DNA from: Antennarius striatus
Taxonomy: Eukaryota; Chordata; Actinopteri; Lophiiformes; Antennariidae
Reading direction: 5' to 3'
Assembly (NCBI RefSeq): GCF_040054535.1
Contig: NC_090779.1
Span: 20,260,501 to 20,324,500 of the forward strand
DNA: 64,000 bases
Each line of letters begins with the position of its first letter. Position 1 is the first letter of the stretch. Under the pieces are notes generated by a model. That model had not been told where the DNA came from. It did no database searches and saw nothing but the letters and a program-made list of their open reading frames with translations. The position numbers and the translations under genes are program-made. Of this stretch, positions 12,916 to 24,992 are shown one piece after another.

Positions 12916-13185
12916 TTGACAAAGTAGAGGACACACAGCACAGCAAACACTTCTTTGAATTTTAGTTGTGCTATTATGCAAGGAAAAATTTGGTCATTTA
13001 TTTATTAATTTTTCGATATTTGTAAGAAAAGAACTTAGGCATTTTCTCTGCCACCAACGCCAATATTTATATTTAAAATTAGACATCGGAACAGTAGAGT
13101 GGATTTAGGAATATTTTATGATTTATCTATGGGGATTGAAAAACATGAATGAGGCATAAATGAGACAAAGCTTAGTGAAGAGTAA

Positions 13186-13191
13186 TTTATT
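13186..13191 (-). terminator. candidate poly(A) signal of the pseudouridine enzyme gene
   Basis: AATAAA on the minus strand, about 215 bases beyond the stop codon, is the first good signal downstream. Confidence 0.5.
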
Positions 13192-13402
13192 TGTTTGTGC
13201 AATTCATATCAACAATTAAAAATGTGATTTTGAATGTTTTTGCAGAATGTGTCACAATCTTTTTTTATTTTTTTATTTTGTCTATATTTACTTAGTCCCT
13301 GTGTTAAATGCAGTTTTCAGAATCCATTCAGGTCCAAAAATGATGTCAGTACCAGGTCCTCAGACTATTGTGTTGTAATTTTTCGAAGTATATTTTTTAA
13401 AT

Positions 13403-16400
13403 TTAATCTATCCACATGAAACTGGGTTTGGGCCAGTTCTGAGCATGGACTTTGTCAGGATCCACAGAGTCTGAGTTGAGCGCGAGAGCAATAGGATGTG
13501 GTGATAACAGGGAGAGTCTTGCCGCCAGGAGTCCCATCCGGACGCAGCTGTCTGTGTCCCGCTGCTGGAGAATCCCAACCATAATGGCACCAGCAAGACT
13601 GTGAAAGAAGCGGCGATGAGCATTATTTGTGTGAATATTGACGCATAATTTTGTGAGTAAGCGAGAAATATAACAGGGACAGGAAGAGGGAAGTGAAAAT
13701 TAAATAAAAATATAGCAGAAGAAGTGCAGAAAATCCAGAAACCATATGGTACCTATCTCCTGCTCCTGACACATTTATGATCTCTTCTGCAGTCACACTC
13801 AGTGCTGGATAGTGAAGAGCACAAAGTCGCCTCCTCTGCAAAGACAGCTGTGGTAAACATCTTAATTTCTACTATCCTATCATTATCAGTCTAGATAGAA
13901 GCCAACCTTACCTTCTTCTGTAGTCTTGGCTGCAGGTTGACAGAGCCTGCATTGTGCTCACCACACAGCAAAAGTCCGTTTGACCCCAAAGTCACCACCA
14001 GACAGTGAAGATGCTCCAGAAGGGGGCGTGAGAGAGTCACAGCGAGACTCAAGATATCATCAAGAGAGCTTGGCAGCACTGCCACCCACAAGAAACACAT
14101 GTTAAACAATTATCACACTACTTGTGTGATTTATACCAAATGTCAATGACAACTATGCATATCAACACGTCTTTGAGACCCTTTAATTCCCCATTAAAGA
14201 ATACAGTTTACCTTCAGGTGTTGGGATACCAAGTGTTTTTGTCATGGTGCACAATTCTGCCAGGTTTGGGGACGCATATGACAGAGACTTCCAAGAGTCT
14301 GAAAGGAAAGGCTTACAAGCCTTTTCTGAATCTGTGGGCTCGTACCAAACTGTGACACACAATGACTGTATTGCGTTAAAACTGACAAAGCTTTAGCCAT
14401 TTATCATTTATTAACCGTCACACTGTGTTTACCATTTATTTTGTGACTAGAGGCGAAGGAGCAAACATAGTCAATGGTGGAGACGGGAATATTTCCATCA
14501 AGACACACAAGAGTGGCTGATGAAAGCTGCTTGTCAAACTGGGACACCTTTAAAAAGGAGATATTCCCAGTTAACATGAAGAAATAGCGTACATCAAATT
14601 TGTTCCTGTCACATCTATGTAATAATAAAATTTTAAGGATATGAAAGAAACAGAAAAAACGCTAATACAGTAAATTATTTCAAAAGAACTTGCACATTGC
14701 TCTGTGATTTGTTCATGAATGTCCATGTCTCCCAGTCCAAGTATCATTTCTCCGCTCTCAGCAATAACGACGCAGTATGTAGCTGTGTTCTGCCCTTCAA
14801 GCCGGCTCACACCACTTGTATTCTTTCAGTGATAGAAGAAAGTTATGAACATAAAATGCATATATGAAATTAAAATCAATCATGATCAGACATGTTAATT
14901 ATAAACTGTAGATGCTGACGTACCATGTGTTTACAATAGTTAAAAACTGCTTCACTGTGTGAATCGTCTCCAGTAGCAGAGATGAAAAGGGGCGTCTGGC
15001 CTAATCGACTCAGAGAGTCTTCAAGTTTGGAATAAGGGAAGAGTGTGAAAAACAGTAATATTTAGTTATAGCTAGTTATATTATATGGGAAAACCTGTGC
15101 AGAAACATCAACAAATAAAAACATACCTGCGATGTTGCGACCTACACCCCCAAATGACTGACAGACACGTCCTGAGTTTGTCTGTCCAAACTGAAAGAGA
15201 AAACAAGTCATGGCATCATGTTGAATATGGTTAAACAGGATCAATAGGAGAGTGGATATTGATCGTTATTAACTAAACTTACAAAAAGTTTTTCTGTCTT
15301 TCCTTTTGCAATGAAATCAATATTTATGCCTCCAACGACCACCTGCAAACAGAGCCACATTGGGAGTTCTATATTGTCCCAATATTTCAGTGGAATTAAC
15401 ACCCCCAAGCATGCTTATACTCACGACAGCTGATTCTGAGTCTGACGGGTGGTTCCCATGACGATGACGATGATGAATCTTGCTTTTTAGCTTTCTGTCG
15501 TCAAGCTGTTTTTCCAGTGCACAGGCTACCTGACTGCCAACTTTAGCATTGTTACAAATCAGAGCAATGTCTGAGAACATGGACGGTTAAGAACATTTTG
15601 GTTGTAAAGTTATAACCATATGATCGCGATATCTGCCTCTGAAATCAGGGCTTAAGGTTCTGAGTAGGATACTGGCTTGTAGAGACTTCCCTCTAGTCAG
15701 ATCATTGACCTTTTGAAGAATGAATGGAGTCACATCTCTTCCTCTTATGCCTTTGGTGCTAAATAAATCAAAACAGAGAACAAAGAGAGATCGAGACCTC
15801 CAGCGTGTTTGATTCACAGCTGATTACTGAGGCTCTGTGTACCTCGCCTCTCCCACAGCTGCCTGTATAGCTTCCTCTATCTGCTGGCCGACTGCTGCGT
15901 GCTTCTCTGGGATGGGCACCGCTAGCAGCACGCCGCTTTGGAGACCCAGGGACAGAGCGCTTGCTGAAAGATGCATAGCAAAGGATTCACATTTATAAAA
16001 TGTGTGTGTTAATGGTGAGGAGAACGTCACATACGTTGATATACCAATGAGTTCTGCTGCCTCCTCAGGGTTGCGGACTTGGAACGGAGAAATGAATCCA
16101 CTTTGTGGAGAGAAGAAGGCTGGGAAATTGTTTGTTGCTCCGTATGTGGCTACACAGACACCCTGTGTCTCCTTGTAAAAATACAGAACAAGAAATGTAT
16201 AGCAGCCCTTTTAACAGAGGACACAGAATCCACACAGACAAACACACTGTGAGAACTCCCACACCAGATACACCCACTCTGTGCTGTCCACATCGTAGTG
16301 ATATACATCTTGTCTCTCTGTATGTAGGTTTTTACACCTACATCTTTGTTTAGAAACATTCTTTAGCCACCTGAATTTAATACTGATACAGGAAATAACC

Positions 16401-18179
16401 TGCAGTAAACCAACCACAAGTCAAGATGATGCATTAAAGACTTCTGACGCATGTCTGGCTGCGAAACACTGACTCATGTGGGAGGTATCAAATCTGCCTT
16501 CATGCCACGAAACAACACGATTCAGAACAAACTCCGTCAAGATTCTTACAAGGAACTCGAGGGTGCGACCAATGTCCAGAATAGACTTGACACCAGCAGA
16601 GACGACTGTAATGGGAGTTCTGCCGAGCTCGGTCAGGTCTGCACTGATGTCCAGACCTGGAGGAAATAGTCGTTACATTAAAATATTTGCATAATACAGC
16701 ACAAAAGTACCTTTTTAAACATGAAAAAGACAGTCAAACACGGCAGTTTTGATGTTCTTATTCTGTACAGGGGAAAATATTTCAGCACTAAGTGGCTTCT
16801 GACTGTAAGTGTGATTCCATGGACTCTAATCTATATTCAGGGTATTTGCTATGAAATTAATGCTAGCTGATAAAGCTGAAAAACAGGAATTAGTAATAAG
16901 TTAGTATCAGTGTTTATAAGTGTCTTCAATGACTTGCTTACTATTCTCGCCATCTCTATGAACTCCTCCGATGCCCCCGGTAACAAACACAGAGATGCCT
17001 GCTTGATGTGCTGCTATCATAGTGGCTGACACTGTTGTTCCCCCAGAGAGCCCCTGACAAATAACATAGAGAACAACATTACAACAGCAACACACATCCA
17101 TGATATATTAAAGCAGGGGTGTCAAACTCATTTTAACCGAGGGCCACATCATCATAATGGCTGTCCTCAAAGGGCCAGATGTAACTTATAAATGTAACTA
17201 AGCAGTTAAATGTACCTCATTTTAATGTAAATTAAATGTAACTACTCCTTAACGTTAAATAATTCTGAATTTATTATTTATTCAAGTTACAAACATTACA
17301 GTTGCGCAGAAAACTATGTTTGTTTGTTTCTCTGTTATAACATAAATCCTTTTAATTTGTCAAGTGATGAAACCCACAAAACTCCATCAATCAAGGATCA
17401 AACTTTCCAAATGAATAAAGAAAAACAACATCAAACACAAGTTAGGACATTAACTTTGTTCAAAACGTTTTTGTCAAAGTTAAAATGGCTTGATGACTGC
17501 ATTGTGGGAAAGGCAGTTTTGGTCAAAGCACACTTTTGACCTATTCATTATTAGACACTGTGACCTTTTATTCTCTCACAGGCCACATAAAATGATGTGG
17601 TGGGCCACATTTGGCCCCCGGGTCTTGAGTTTGACACACGTGTCTTATGATGTTGATAATTGCGGACTTACTTTACTGATGACATAAGGCAGATCGCGGC
17701 GGGACACCTTCAAGGCGCTCTTGCAGGAGGCGAGGTGGTCGAGCTGCTCTGACGACAGGCCAACATGTATTACACCCTCAATCACCCCCACTGTGGCCGG
17801 TGTGGCTCCTTCTCTTCTCACAATGGCCTCCACCTCCCTTGCTGCGCTGCATTAAATCATCCATGTCTGAGCTTCTGCTGTCAGAGTCTGCTGACGCTTG
17901 AGGGCTATGATCGTACCTCAGGTTGTTCGGATAGGGCATGCCATGTGTGATGATGGTACTTTCCAGTGCAACTACTGGCTTGTTGTCTGCCAGCGCCCGC
18001 GATACAGATGGATGAACTCTGATGAGGCTGTCTGAGAGCAGAGGTCAGGGGTTGATAATCATCATTATTGTCGATTCTTTGTGAACTGGTGTTTATTTAC
18101 CATTACTGTTCAGTCTGCTCTGATTAGTCGTAATTCCTCTTCTCAGGATGAGTGCAGCGACTCTCTTTATTAATCTCAT
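13403..18179 (-). CDS. bifunctional pseudouridine-5'-phosphate glycosidase / PfkB-family kinase
   Basis: The kinase half should phosphorylate pseudouridine and the glycosidase half should split pseudouridine 5'-phosphate to uracil and ribose 5-phosphate. Coding exons (minus): 18179-18101, 18031-17917, 17846-17672, 17053-16942, 16656-16550, 16171-16045, 15963-15843, 15758-15673, 15570-15425, 15342-15283, 15190-15127, 15018-14924, 14822-14694, 14547-14433, 14349-14212, 14078-13912, 13835-13753, 13598-13403; 704 aa. Residues 1-26 are basic and lack acids ([18 protein letters not shown]), so I infer a mitochondrial presequence. The glycosidase half carries [10 protein letters not shown] (Glu50), KVSRRDLP (Lys111), SADLTELG (Asp167) and SAGVKSILD (Lys184). 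These line up with the known PsuG catalytic Glu31, Lys93, Asp149 and Lys166, with spacings 56 and 17 identical. The kinase half starts [10 protein letters not shown] (about 357), has GGVGRNIA, and ends with NVSGAGDS, whose Asp639 is the PfkB catalytic base. Both halves look active. Intron 13 appears to use a GC donor. Confidence 0.93.
17114..17642. mobile_element. hAT-like non-autonomous DNA transposon (MITE)
   Basis: The left end CAGGGGTGTCAAACTCA and the right end TGAGTTTGACACACGTG are terminal inverted repeats, with CAGGGG as expected of hAT elements. The inner ends are also inverted (GGGCCACATCATCAT versus GATGTGGTGGGCCACAT). The interior is AT-rich and has no transposase. The 8-bp flanks (TATTAAAG / TCTTATGA) match only partly, so the insertion is not recent. 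It fills most of intron 3 of the pseudouridine enzyme gene. Confidence 0.8.
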
Positions 18180-18801
18180 TTTGGCCAGAAACCCTGAAAA
18201 TAGACTGTGTTAGATTATAATTTCCATTCACACAAATCGGACTGTTTAATTATAATTATTTATTTCTAAACAGGTTGACACATTAAGGTTTGTCTAGTGG
18301 TCATATATTATCATCCCCTCAGTGTTCTTCCTCTGGGATGTGCAATAAATACTCAAGTATGAGTATCTACTGCTCATACTTCATGAGTATTAGTATTTAC
18401 TGCACATCCTCAGCAATTCAGATTTAAACATTTGGATTCTCTTCTTTAGATTATCATTCGTCAAGATGCTGAATTTCATTACTTATTTTCACTGTTTCTT
18501 CAATTTAGTGCGAAGCTATAACACATTAAGGGGACTACAGGTTTTGTGTCACTGATAAATTGACATCGCTTAGCCTCCATTACTCTATAAAGTCATAGTG
18601 TATTTTCTCTATAGGTCACATACAACATTAGAGGCAGTAAAAACTAGAAAAGTATGTCTAGAAAGTATTTCCTGTGCAGTCATGGGGAAAACTAACCGGT
18701 GTCAGAAATATTATCTAATCACAACATGCAGCTGAGATATAAAAAAATAGACAGAAAGTTGTACTCATTAATTATACAGGAAAACAGAGTGCAGTGCTTA
18801 C

Positions 18802-18890
18802 CTTTTCAAAATGCAGGAAACTTTGTCCAAAAGAATGAACTTTGACCCAAACACTGTTTACACAGGCTCCAAACAAGACTGCAAAGATCT
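18802..18890 (-). promoter_or_regulatory. probable 5' untranslated exon of the pseudouridine enzyme gene
   Basis: The minus strand has a consensus donor (GAAAAG followed by GTAAGCAC) at 18802. The start-codon exon begins with an acceptor (TTTCAG) at 18193, so a spliced 5' UTR is expected. The transcription start, somewhere right of 18830, is not visible. Confidence 0.55.
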
Positions 18891-18899
18891 CTGTGGAGT

Positions 18900-21800
18900 A
18901 AAACTGAATCCTCAATTAGGCCGCAATAAATTTAACATTTTTAAAACCCTTTCCACGACGAATGGATTTTGTTGAGTGGTGTGTGTGTGTGGTTAAATAA
19001 AGGTATCATATCTCTATTATACTGCACATCCTCAGCTCATAACTCTCTTTCTTTCTCTTTTCAGCATAATTTTTTGGGCGTGCGTTTGTGTTGGGTGGTG
19101 GAGGGAATTATCTTGCTAGACTCTTTGTTCAACATGGCAGTTCTGAGTATGTGAAGAATCTGGATAGGTAGTAAAATACCTGGACTACGTACCTACGTAC
19201 ATAGACTACCTTTGAGTGTTCAACCGGTTGTTTGAGGATAATCATCTCCAGCGTGTGATAATTAGTTCCAGTACACTTTATGTTACACAAACATCAGCCT
19301 TTCGTCAAATTATAATATTTTTTACATGTCTAAAAAGTGACACAGATAATGTTCTATGAAATGAAAGTTCTAGCTCTGGTAAAAGAACAGTCTGTTTTGT
19401 TTTGTTTTTTAATTAAAACTGTTAGGTACTCATACAATTGTGAAAATGAAGATTCAAAAAGACAGATGTAAAGACTTTTTCTGTTATCAAGAACACTGCA
19501 TTTATTTTCATTGGGAATTTGTTGTATATGATGAAAAAAGACTAAATATACCTTATTTTAGTTCTCGCAAACAACCAATGTCACTAGGGGGAAGCTGTGA
19601 TTACATTTCAAATAGTTAATTTCCTGTTTATCGTTTAAAATTGTGCTTCGGTCGCTGTAAACATGTTTGCAGTTAAGTGGTATCGAAGACATTTAACACA
19701 CTATAAAAATAAAAACACCGTTCATATGCTGCTGATCTGAGTTAGGGACAGACATTTTTGCCTGAGACAAGAACATTTAACTTATACAGTATGTTAGACA
19801 ACAATCTCGAATGTTGTGTTTATAAAACAAAACACTAGAGGGCAGCAGTATGAAATTTAAACTATATTTCAACCCATTGCTGAAGTAAAGGAATCCTGAA
19901 ATTCAGACATGGGATTAATATTTATTATTATTACATATACAGGATGGCAGAACAGCAAAAAATCAGGACCATGACTATCACTATTAAAATATTCCCTGTG
20001 CGATTATCAGGGAATATTGTAAAGGATATAAATATGGTGATGTCTGGCTCTTTACTCTCACTTGTACTTGTAAACTGTTTTGCCTGCTCTACTATGTTTT
20101 ATTAGCCTGTTCAAGGAGATTGAAAATAATAATAATTTGGCTTTCAGATTGACATTTCTTTTATAGTGATATTGATTACTGATTTTCCTGATGCATAAAT
20201 GTCTATAGTTGAATAATGCAGTTTTCTAACTTTGACAGAATTTAAAACACATTCGTAATCCAATCAGGAAGGGAATGAAGGTTTGAAAGATAAGTCTGAT
20301 TTTATCTCAGGGACCTTTAGAAACAAATATTTGCATTTGAGCATCTGATGAGGGCTGATTGAATAAAAGATTACTGTATTTGGTTGAATTGTAAGTCGAA
20401 GCCTCTGAATGGTGATTTGTTGTGACATCACTCTCACACGGCAAAAAGAACAAATGCAGCCTCTATGGATTAGTTAGGTTTCAGTTGTGTCTGCCTGTCA
20501 TTGTGCTAAAGATACACAGTTGAGATTAATGTACAATCACAGTGTCACTTAGACAACAGACAGGAATTAACACATAACCATGTCCACATGTTTTTCCTAT
20601 GGAATCATCCAGTCACCAAGCAGTGACTGTTTGAAGGTTAAAAGGTGCTAATCCTGGTCTCCATGTGCTGATCCTCCAGGCTGAAATGTTCTATTTGAAT
20701 TTTAGGAGATTTTGTTGCCTTTACTTTAAAGTATGTTGTAAGTGATATACTGGTAAACTGTTGTGGTTTTACGTGACTAACATCCCTTGTGTGTCTCTCT
20801 CCCATTTTGTGTTCATGTTACACAACAGTGACAGCAGTAAAGTTGCAGAGATTCAAACTAATCTCAATTGATCTCTTGACCAAATGACTCAAAGTAAAAC
20901 TTAACATATGAATGACAAATCAGCTATTTAATACGGGCCTCAAAGGGTACCTTTATGTAGGACTTTTTATTATAAATGTATTTACTATAGTGACATACCC
21001 TTACATTTAGAGTTTTTCTCCATTACACAAATAAGTAACAAACAAACATGCTCAGACCACCTGATATCTGCAGAGGATAACCCAGCTGTCGGTCAGGTGG
21101 GGGACATGTGAGGTCCACACTTATGCAATGCATAAAGTCGTGAGAAAACCACTTGAACCAGCACAGCGCCCCCTAGTGACAAGACAAGAAACAAAAATGA
21201 ACCAACAACAGTAACATATTCCATATGACATATACTGTATTAAAGAAATGGTTGACACGGGGACATACAAGGAAATGCAAAGGTGATTTTGAAGAGTTCA
21301 GGGATAAAAAAAAAAAGACACTGACTGTGACAGATGCAGCAAAGAGCCTCTAAAAATGATATTTGGCTCCAGCGTTCTTTAAATGGGTCCTCCTGTCTAT
21401 CCATATGTAAAGGACATTTGACTTTATTCTTTCCTCAATGCGAGTCCTGCATTATTATCAGGTTATAATAGTCCGTCATCACATACATAGATTCATTAAA
21501 AATAAAAAACTTTAAAACAAAATGTGGAGAAAGTAAGACAATAAATGAAATGATGCATAGAAATCAAATTATCAGTCTTGAAGCTACAGTCACAATGAAT
21601 ACATTATATAAATATACACAAACACAACAAGGATATTTCATTGCTTTTTGAGCAATTATCTTTTTTGAGTTAGCAAGAATTTTCTGCTTGATATGAACAA
21701 AGAAATTTCAATAATTTTAAAGGCCGATGAATGTTGGGAACATCGGGATCTTAAAAAGATCTCCAGCTGTCATCGTACAGCTTAGCTGAACAGGAATAAC

Positions 21801-22228
21801 ACGCAATGAGACTAAACTCAATTGTTTAATTAAAGACAATCATGGCTGATGGGTGACTATAACCATTTGTGCGATTTGTGCACACCTACAACACAGCATC
21901 TTGAATGTGCATTCAAAAAAAAAAAATCTGTAATACGCATTATATAGAGTGGGTATTTTCTTAAGCGCAACAATCTAGAAAAATTCAAAGATCCGTCTCT
22001 CGTGGAGGCTGGGATGGAACGCACGTTGTTAACTGTCATCTTTATAAGATGACAAAGCACAAAGACTCCAGGGAAGAAAACGCATCAGTCAAGCGCAGCT
22101 ATTCCTCCACCTCAAATTCTTACTTGGTGAAAAAGGAGGAGAAAGATGGGAAGCAGCGTTTGGAGGAGGCAGGTGAAAAGCAGGGAAGACAGAAATGATT
22201 TCAACTAATAAAGTAAGGATTGCTTCTA
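18900..22228. other. intergenic, no gene seen
   Basis: 3.3 kb of AT-rich sequence with no coding frame, RNA gene or clear repeat that I recognise. Its right part may include the 3' UTR of the Ser-rich gene, which ends at 22229 on the minus strand. Confidence 0.5.
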
Positions 22229-23231
22229 TCAAGATTTGAAGTGTTTCAGGGGAGGTGGGTCATCAGAACCTCCAGCAGGTCTCTTTCCTGACAAACCATC
22301 AGAAACGACATTGGAGGGAGAGGAGGAGGACACGGGGATGATGGGGCTGTGACAGGAGGTAGACGTTACGAGTGGGACGGCCTCCGAGGAGGAGGAGGAG
22401 GACAATGACAAGGAGGACACAGGGAAGACGGGGTTCTGACAGGAGGTTGAAGTTATTGCTGGGACAGAGTCCGGGGAGGATGAGGATGAGGAAGAGGGCA
22501 ATGACAAGGAGGACACAGGGAAAACGGGGCTGTGATAGGGGGTAGAGGTTATGAGTGGGACAGAGTCTGAGGAGGAGGGGGAGGAGCAGGTGGAACAGGA
22601 GGAGCAGGACGAGCAGGAGGAACAGGAGGAGCAGGAGGAACAGGAGGAGGAATAGGAGGAGGAAGACGAGGATGAGGACAAGGAGGAGTGAGGGAAGAAG
22701 GGGCTGTGACAGGGGCTACAAGTTAAGGGTGAGACCGTTTCCCAGGAGGAGGAGGAGGAGGAGGAGGAGGATGGGGAGCATGGGGGTGAGGGAGAGGGTG
22801 AAGACAAGGAGGACACAGGGAGGAAGGAGCTGTGACAAGGGCTAGACGTTTGCGGTGAGACAGTTCCACAGGAGGGGGAGGAGGGGGCTGATAGGGAGGA
22901 CCCAGGGGAGATGGGGCTGTGACAGGGGGTAGAAGTTAGCAGCGGGATAAACTCCTCATAGGAGGAGGGGGGGCAAGAGATGGAGGCAGATTGAAATCTG
23001 GAGGTGGAGGAGGAACAGGCAGGAGGTGACCTGACTGGGGAGACGGCTGGTGGTGGGCGTCTCCTCGGGCTGTCAGGCTGGCTGGAGATGGAGATCACCC
23101 TCTGGACAACCTGCAGACAGAAAGAAAGCATTAAACATCTACCGCGGGTCACGTGATTCACCACAAGGTGATGTCACCATTATTATTGTTAATTATTATT
23201 ATTATTATTGTTTATTATTATTATTAGGTTA

Positions 23232-23293
<62 letters not shown>

Positions 23294-23520
23294 CTAGACT
23301 TATGCCTAGATGACTAACGTTAATAATAACGCAGGGCGTTTTAACGCACATTAAAACACTGATCTGATTTAGGGACATTTCATCCGGTTTTGTTTCACAA
23401 GTTAAACAAAAATGTAGTTTTCATGAACAAATTGCCGACAGTATTTGATATATTGAGCCTGTAAATGATATCGATTAACTACTCATAACCCTGTTCGTAT
23501 CGATCACTCACACGGGCCAT
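22229..23520 (-). CDS. unrecognised Ser/Pro-rich protein with about six internal repeats
   Basis: I do not recognise this family. Two coding exons are supported: 23520-23512 (ATG GCC CGT, then donor GTGAGT) and 23110-22229, preceded by a clean pyrimidine-rich acceptor ending CTGCAG; 296 aa starting MARVVQRVISISSQPDSPRR. After a Pro/Arg-rich head, a unit of about 30-45 residues recurs six times. Its core is PL-x-TSTPCHSP-x-x-P-x-SSLS, followed by a variable Ser run. One unit is expanded by a Cys-Ser tract (SSCSSCSSCSSC). The tail is GLSGKRPAGGSDDPPPLKHF, ending KS, and may hold a basic nuclear signal. No transmembrane segment or signal peptide is visible, and the protein is probably disordered. 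A CpG-rich 5' region and correct splice sites argue for a real gene, while the simple composition is a reason for caution. Confidence 0.6.
23178..23293. repeat. (TTA)n microsatellite
   Basis: Nearly pure TTA/ATT triplets, interrupted once or twice, inside the only coding-region intron of the Ser-rich gene, within 70 bases of the acceptor. Confidence 0.95.
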
Positions 23521-23740
23521 GGCCGACGGTTCGTGTCCCTGGACGGCGTTCGGCCCCGCGGCTCCTGCAGACGGAAACTTCTGTTGTTTGTGATTTTCTT
23601 CCAAAGATGTAGAGATTTTCTTCTTCGTTAATCGTACGGTGCTGATGTGAAGAAATCAGTCAAATCAATCCAGGAAAGTTTCGGTTTTCTTCCAGATCTC
23701 GGGTCAGTTGAGGCAACGACTGACAGAGCGAAGCTCCCGG

Positions 23741-23911
23741 CCCCTGACTGATTCACCGGCCCCTGACTGATTCACTGGCCCCTGACTGATTCACCGGCCC
23801 CTGACTGATTCACCGGCCCCTGACTGATTCACCGGCCCCTGACTGATTCACCGGCCCCTGACTGATTCACCGGCCCCTGACTGATTCACCGGCTCCTGAC
23901 TGATTCACCTG
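23741..23911. repeat. 19-bp minisatellite, nine copies
   Basis: Nine head-to-tail copies of CCCCTGACTGATTCACCGG, differing at only a few positions (copy 2 has a CTGG end; the last copy begins CTCC and ends CCTG). The array lies about 220 bases upstream of the Ser-rich gene's start codon, in the CpG-rich promoter zone. There are no spacers, so it is not a CRISPR array. Confidence 0.97.
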
Positions 23912-24399
23912 TTCACAGCAACGGGGACGGTTTGACCCTCTTCCTTTGATCAGCATCACAGGAACCAACAGGAAATAGAGAATAATTCAGTTTTAACGCA
24001 TTATTCTATTCTGTATGTTATTTGTTGTTAGATTAGAGATAGAAGGTTTATTTCAAGACAAAAAGAAGGGTGGAAAAAAGGGGTCATCAATACACTTAAT
24101 CAATTTACTGGTTCTCTGTTAAATAAGTCACATCAGCTTACAAAAATGTTCTTGAATACTCATCATACTGTAGTACTCTCTGGTAAACGTGTGATGGCAG
24201 CAGAAGTCCTTCTCACTTTCCCAGGATACTCAGATCTACACCAGGTTATGTTGACAGTGGAGAAATACTGTTTATCTCTCACCAGTAAACAACTTGTGTG
24301 TGTATGCTGATTTAAATCTAACTCAGTTTTTCAGATAAAAATTATAAATCATGTTTCCAATACATTTCTGATTACAGCGTGTTATCTTTGTGAAAGCAG

Positions 24400-24780
24400 A
24401 TTATCCCGCAACACACCGGAATTAAATTTTTTACCATGTCCTACTTGCATAGGTCAAAGATCAAAGATAGTGCTCTGACCTACTTTCATAGATCAAAGCA
24501 GTAGATCAAAGCGGTAGCTTTGATCTATGGTGTCACTCACACGGGCCTTCTCCCTCGTCTTTCTATCTTATTCGGTTCCTGAGTGTACAAAAGTTGAAAT
24601 TGGACCTTGACCTAGTTTTCTCAAGGTCAAGGTCATCATCTCATTTTCATCCCCTTTTAATGTGCTTTTTGTCCCATCGTTCTATCTGCAACAGTTGCGA
24701 AGATATTCGGTGGACAAATGAACGGACAAACATACCAACACAATTACATTACATCACCACTTTGAAGTGGGATTCATAAA
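24400..24780. repeat. unclassified interspersed repeat with nuclear-receptor-like half sites
   Basis: The segment is rich in repeated words: GATCAAAG occurs several times, direct and inverted. An 11-bp inverted repeat has arms GACCTTGACCT at 24603-24613 and AGGTCAAGGTC at 24624-24634. The right end (GGACAAACATACCAACACAA, then a TTACATTACATCA-like tail) resembles the end of a dispersed fish repeat. No coding capacity. It lies about 0.3-0.6 kb upstream of the troponin I promoter. Confidence 0.45.
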
Positions 24781-24992
24781 CACCCTAAATTAAACGGGAT
24801 CAACTCAAAAATTCACTCGTGATTTGGGATTTCTCCCTCTCCTTAGAGAGATGGAGACACTAGGACAGTAAAGCAGAAGGATGGCTCAAAAAAGATTTTT
24901 CACACCTCATACTTTAGGGACAACGGACGCAGTGCAAGAATGGTGAGAACAGCAGGGCTATTTTAGTGAGCCACTCACGTGAAGCCTGGAAT

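Noticed and set aside
22555-22845. Arg-rich plus-strand frame
   Set aside because: Shadow of the Ser codons of the orphan gene on the opposite strand; composition follows the AGG/GGA repeat.
23111-23164. In-frame extension of the Ser-rich frame with its own ATG at 23164
   Set aside because: A strong branch/acceptor (TTTCTTTCTGTCTGCAG) ends at 23111 and a first exon with ATG and a perfect donor lies at 23512-23520, so this stretch is intron.
23741-23911. Regular 19-bp repeats as a possible CRISPR-like array
   Set aside because: Copies are directly adjacent without spacers, and the locus is vertebrate; it is a minisatellite.
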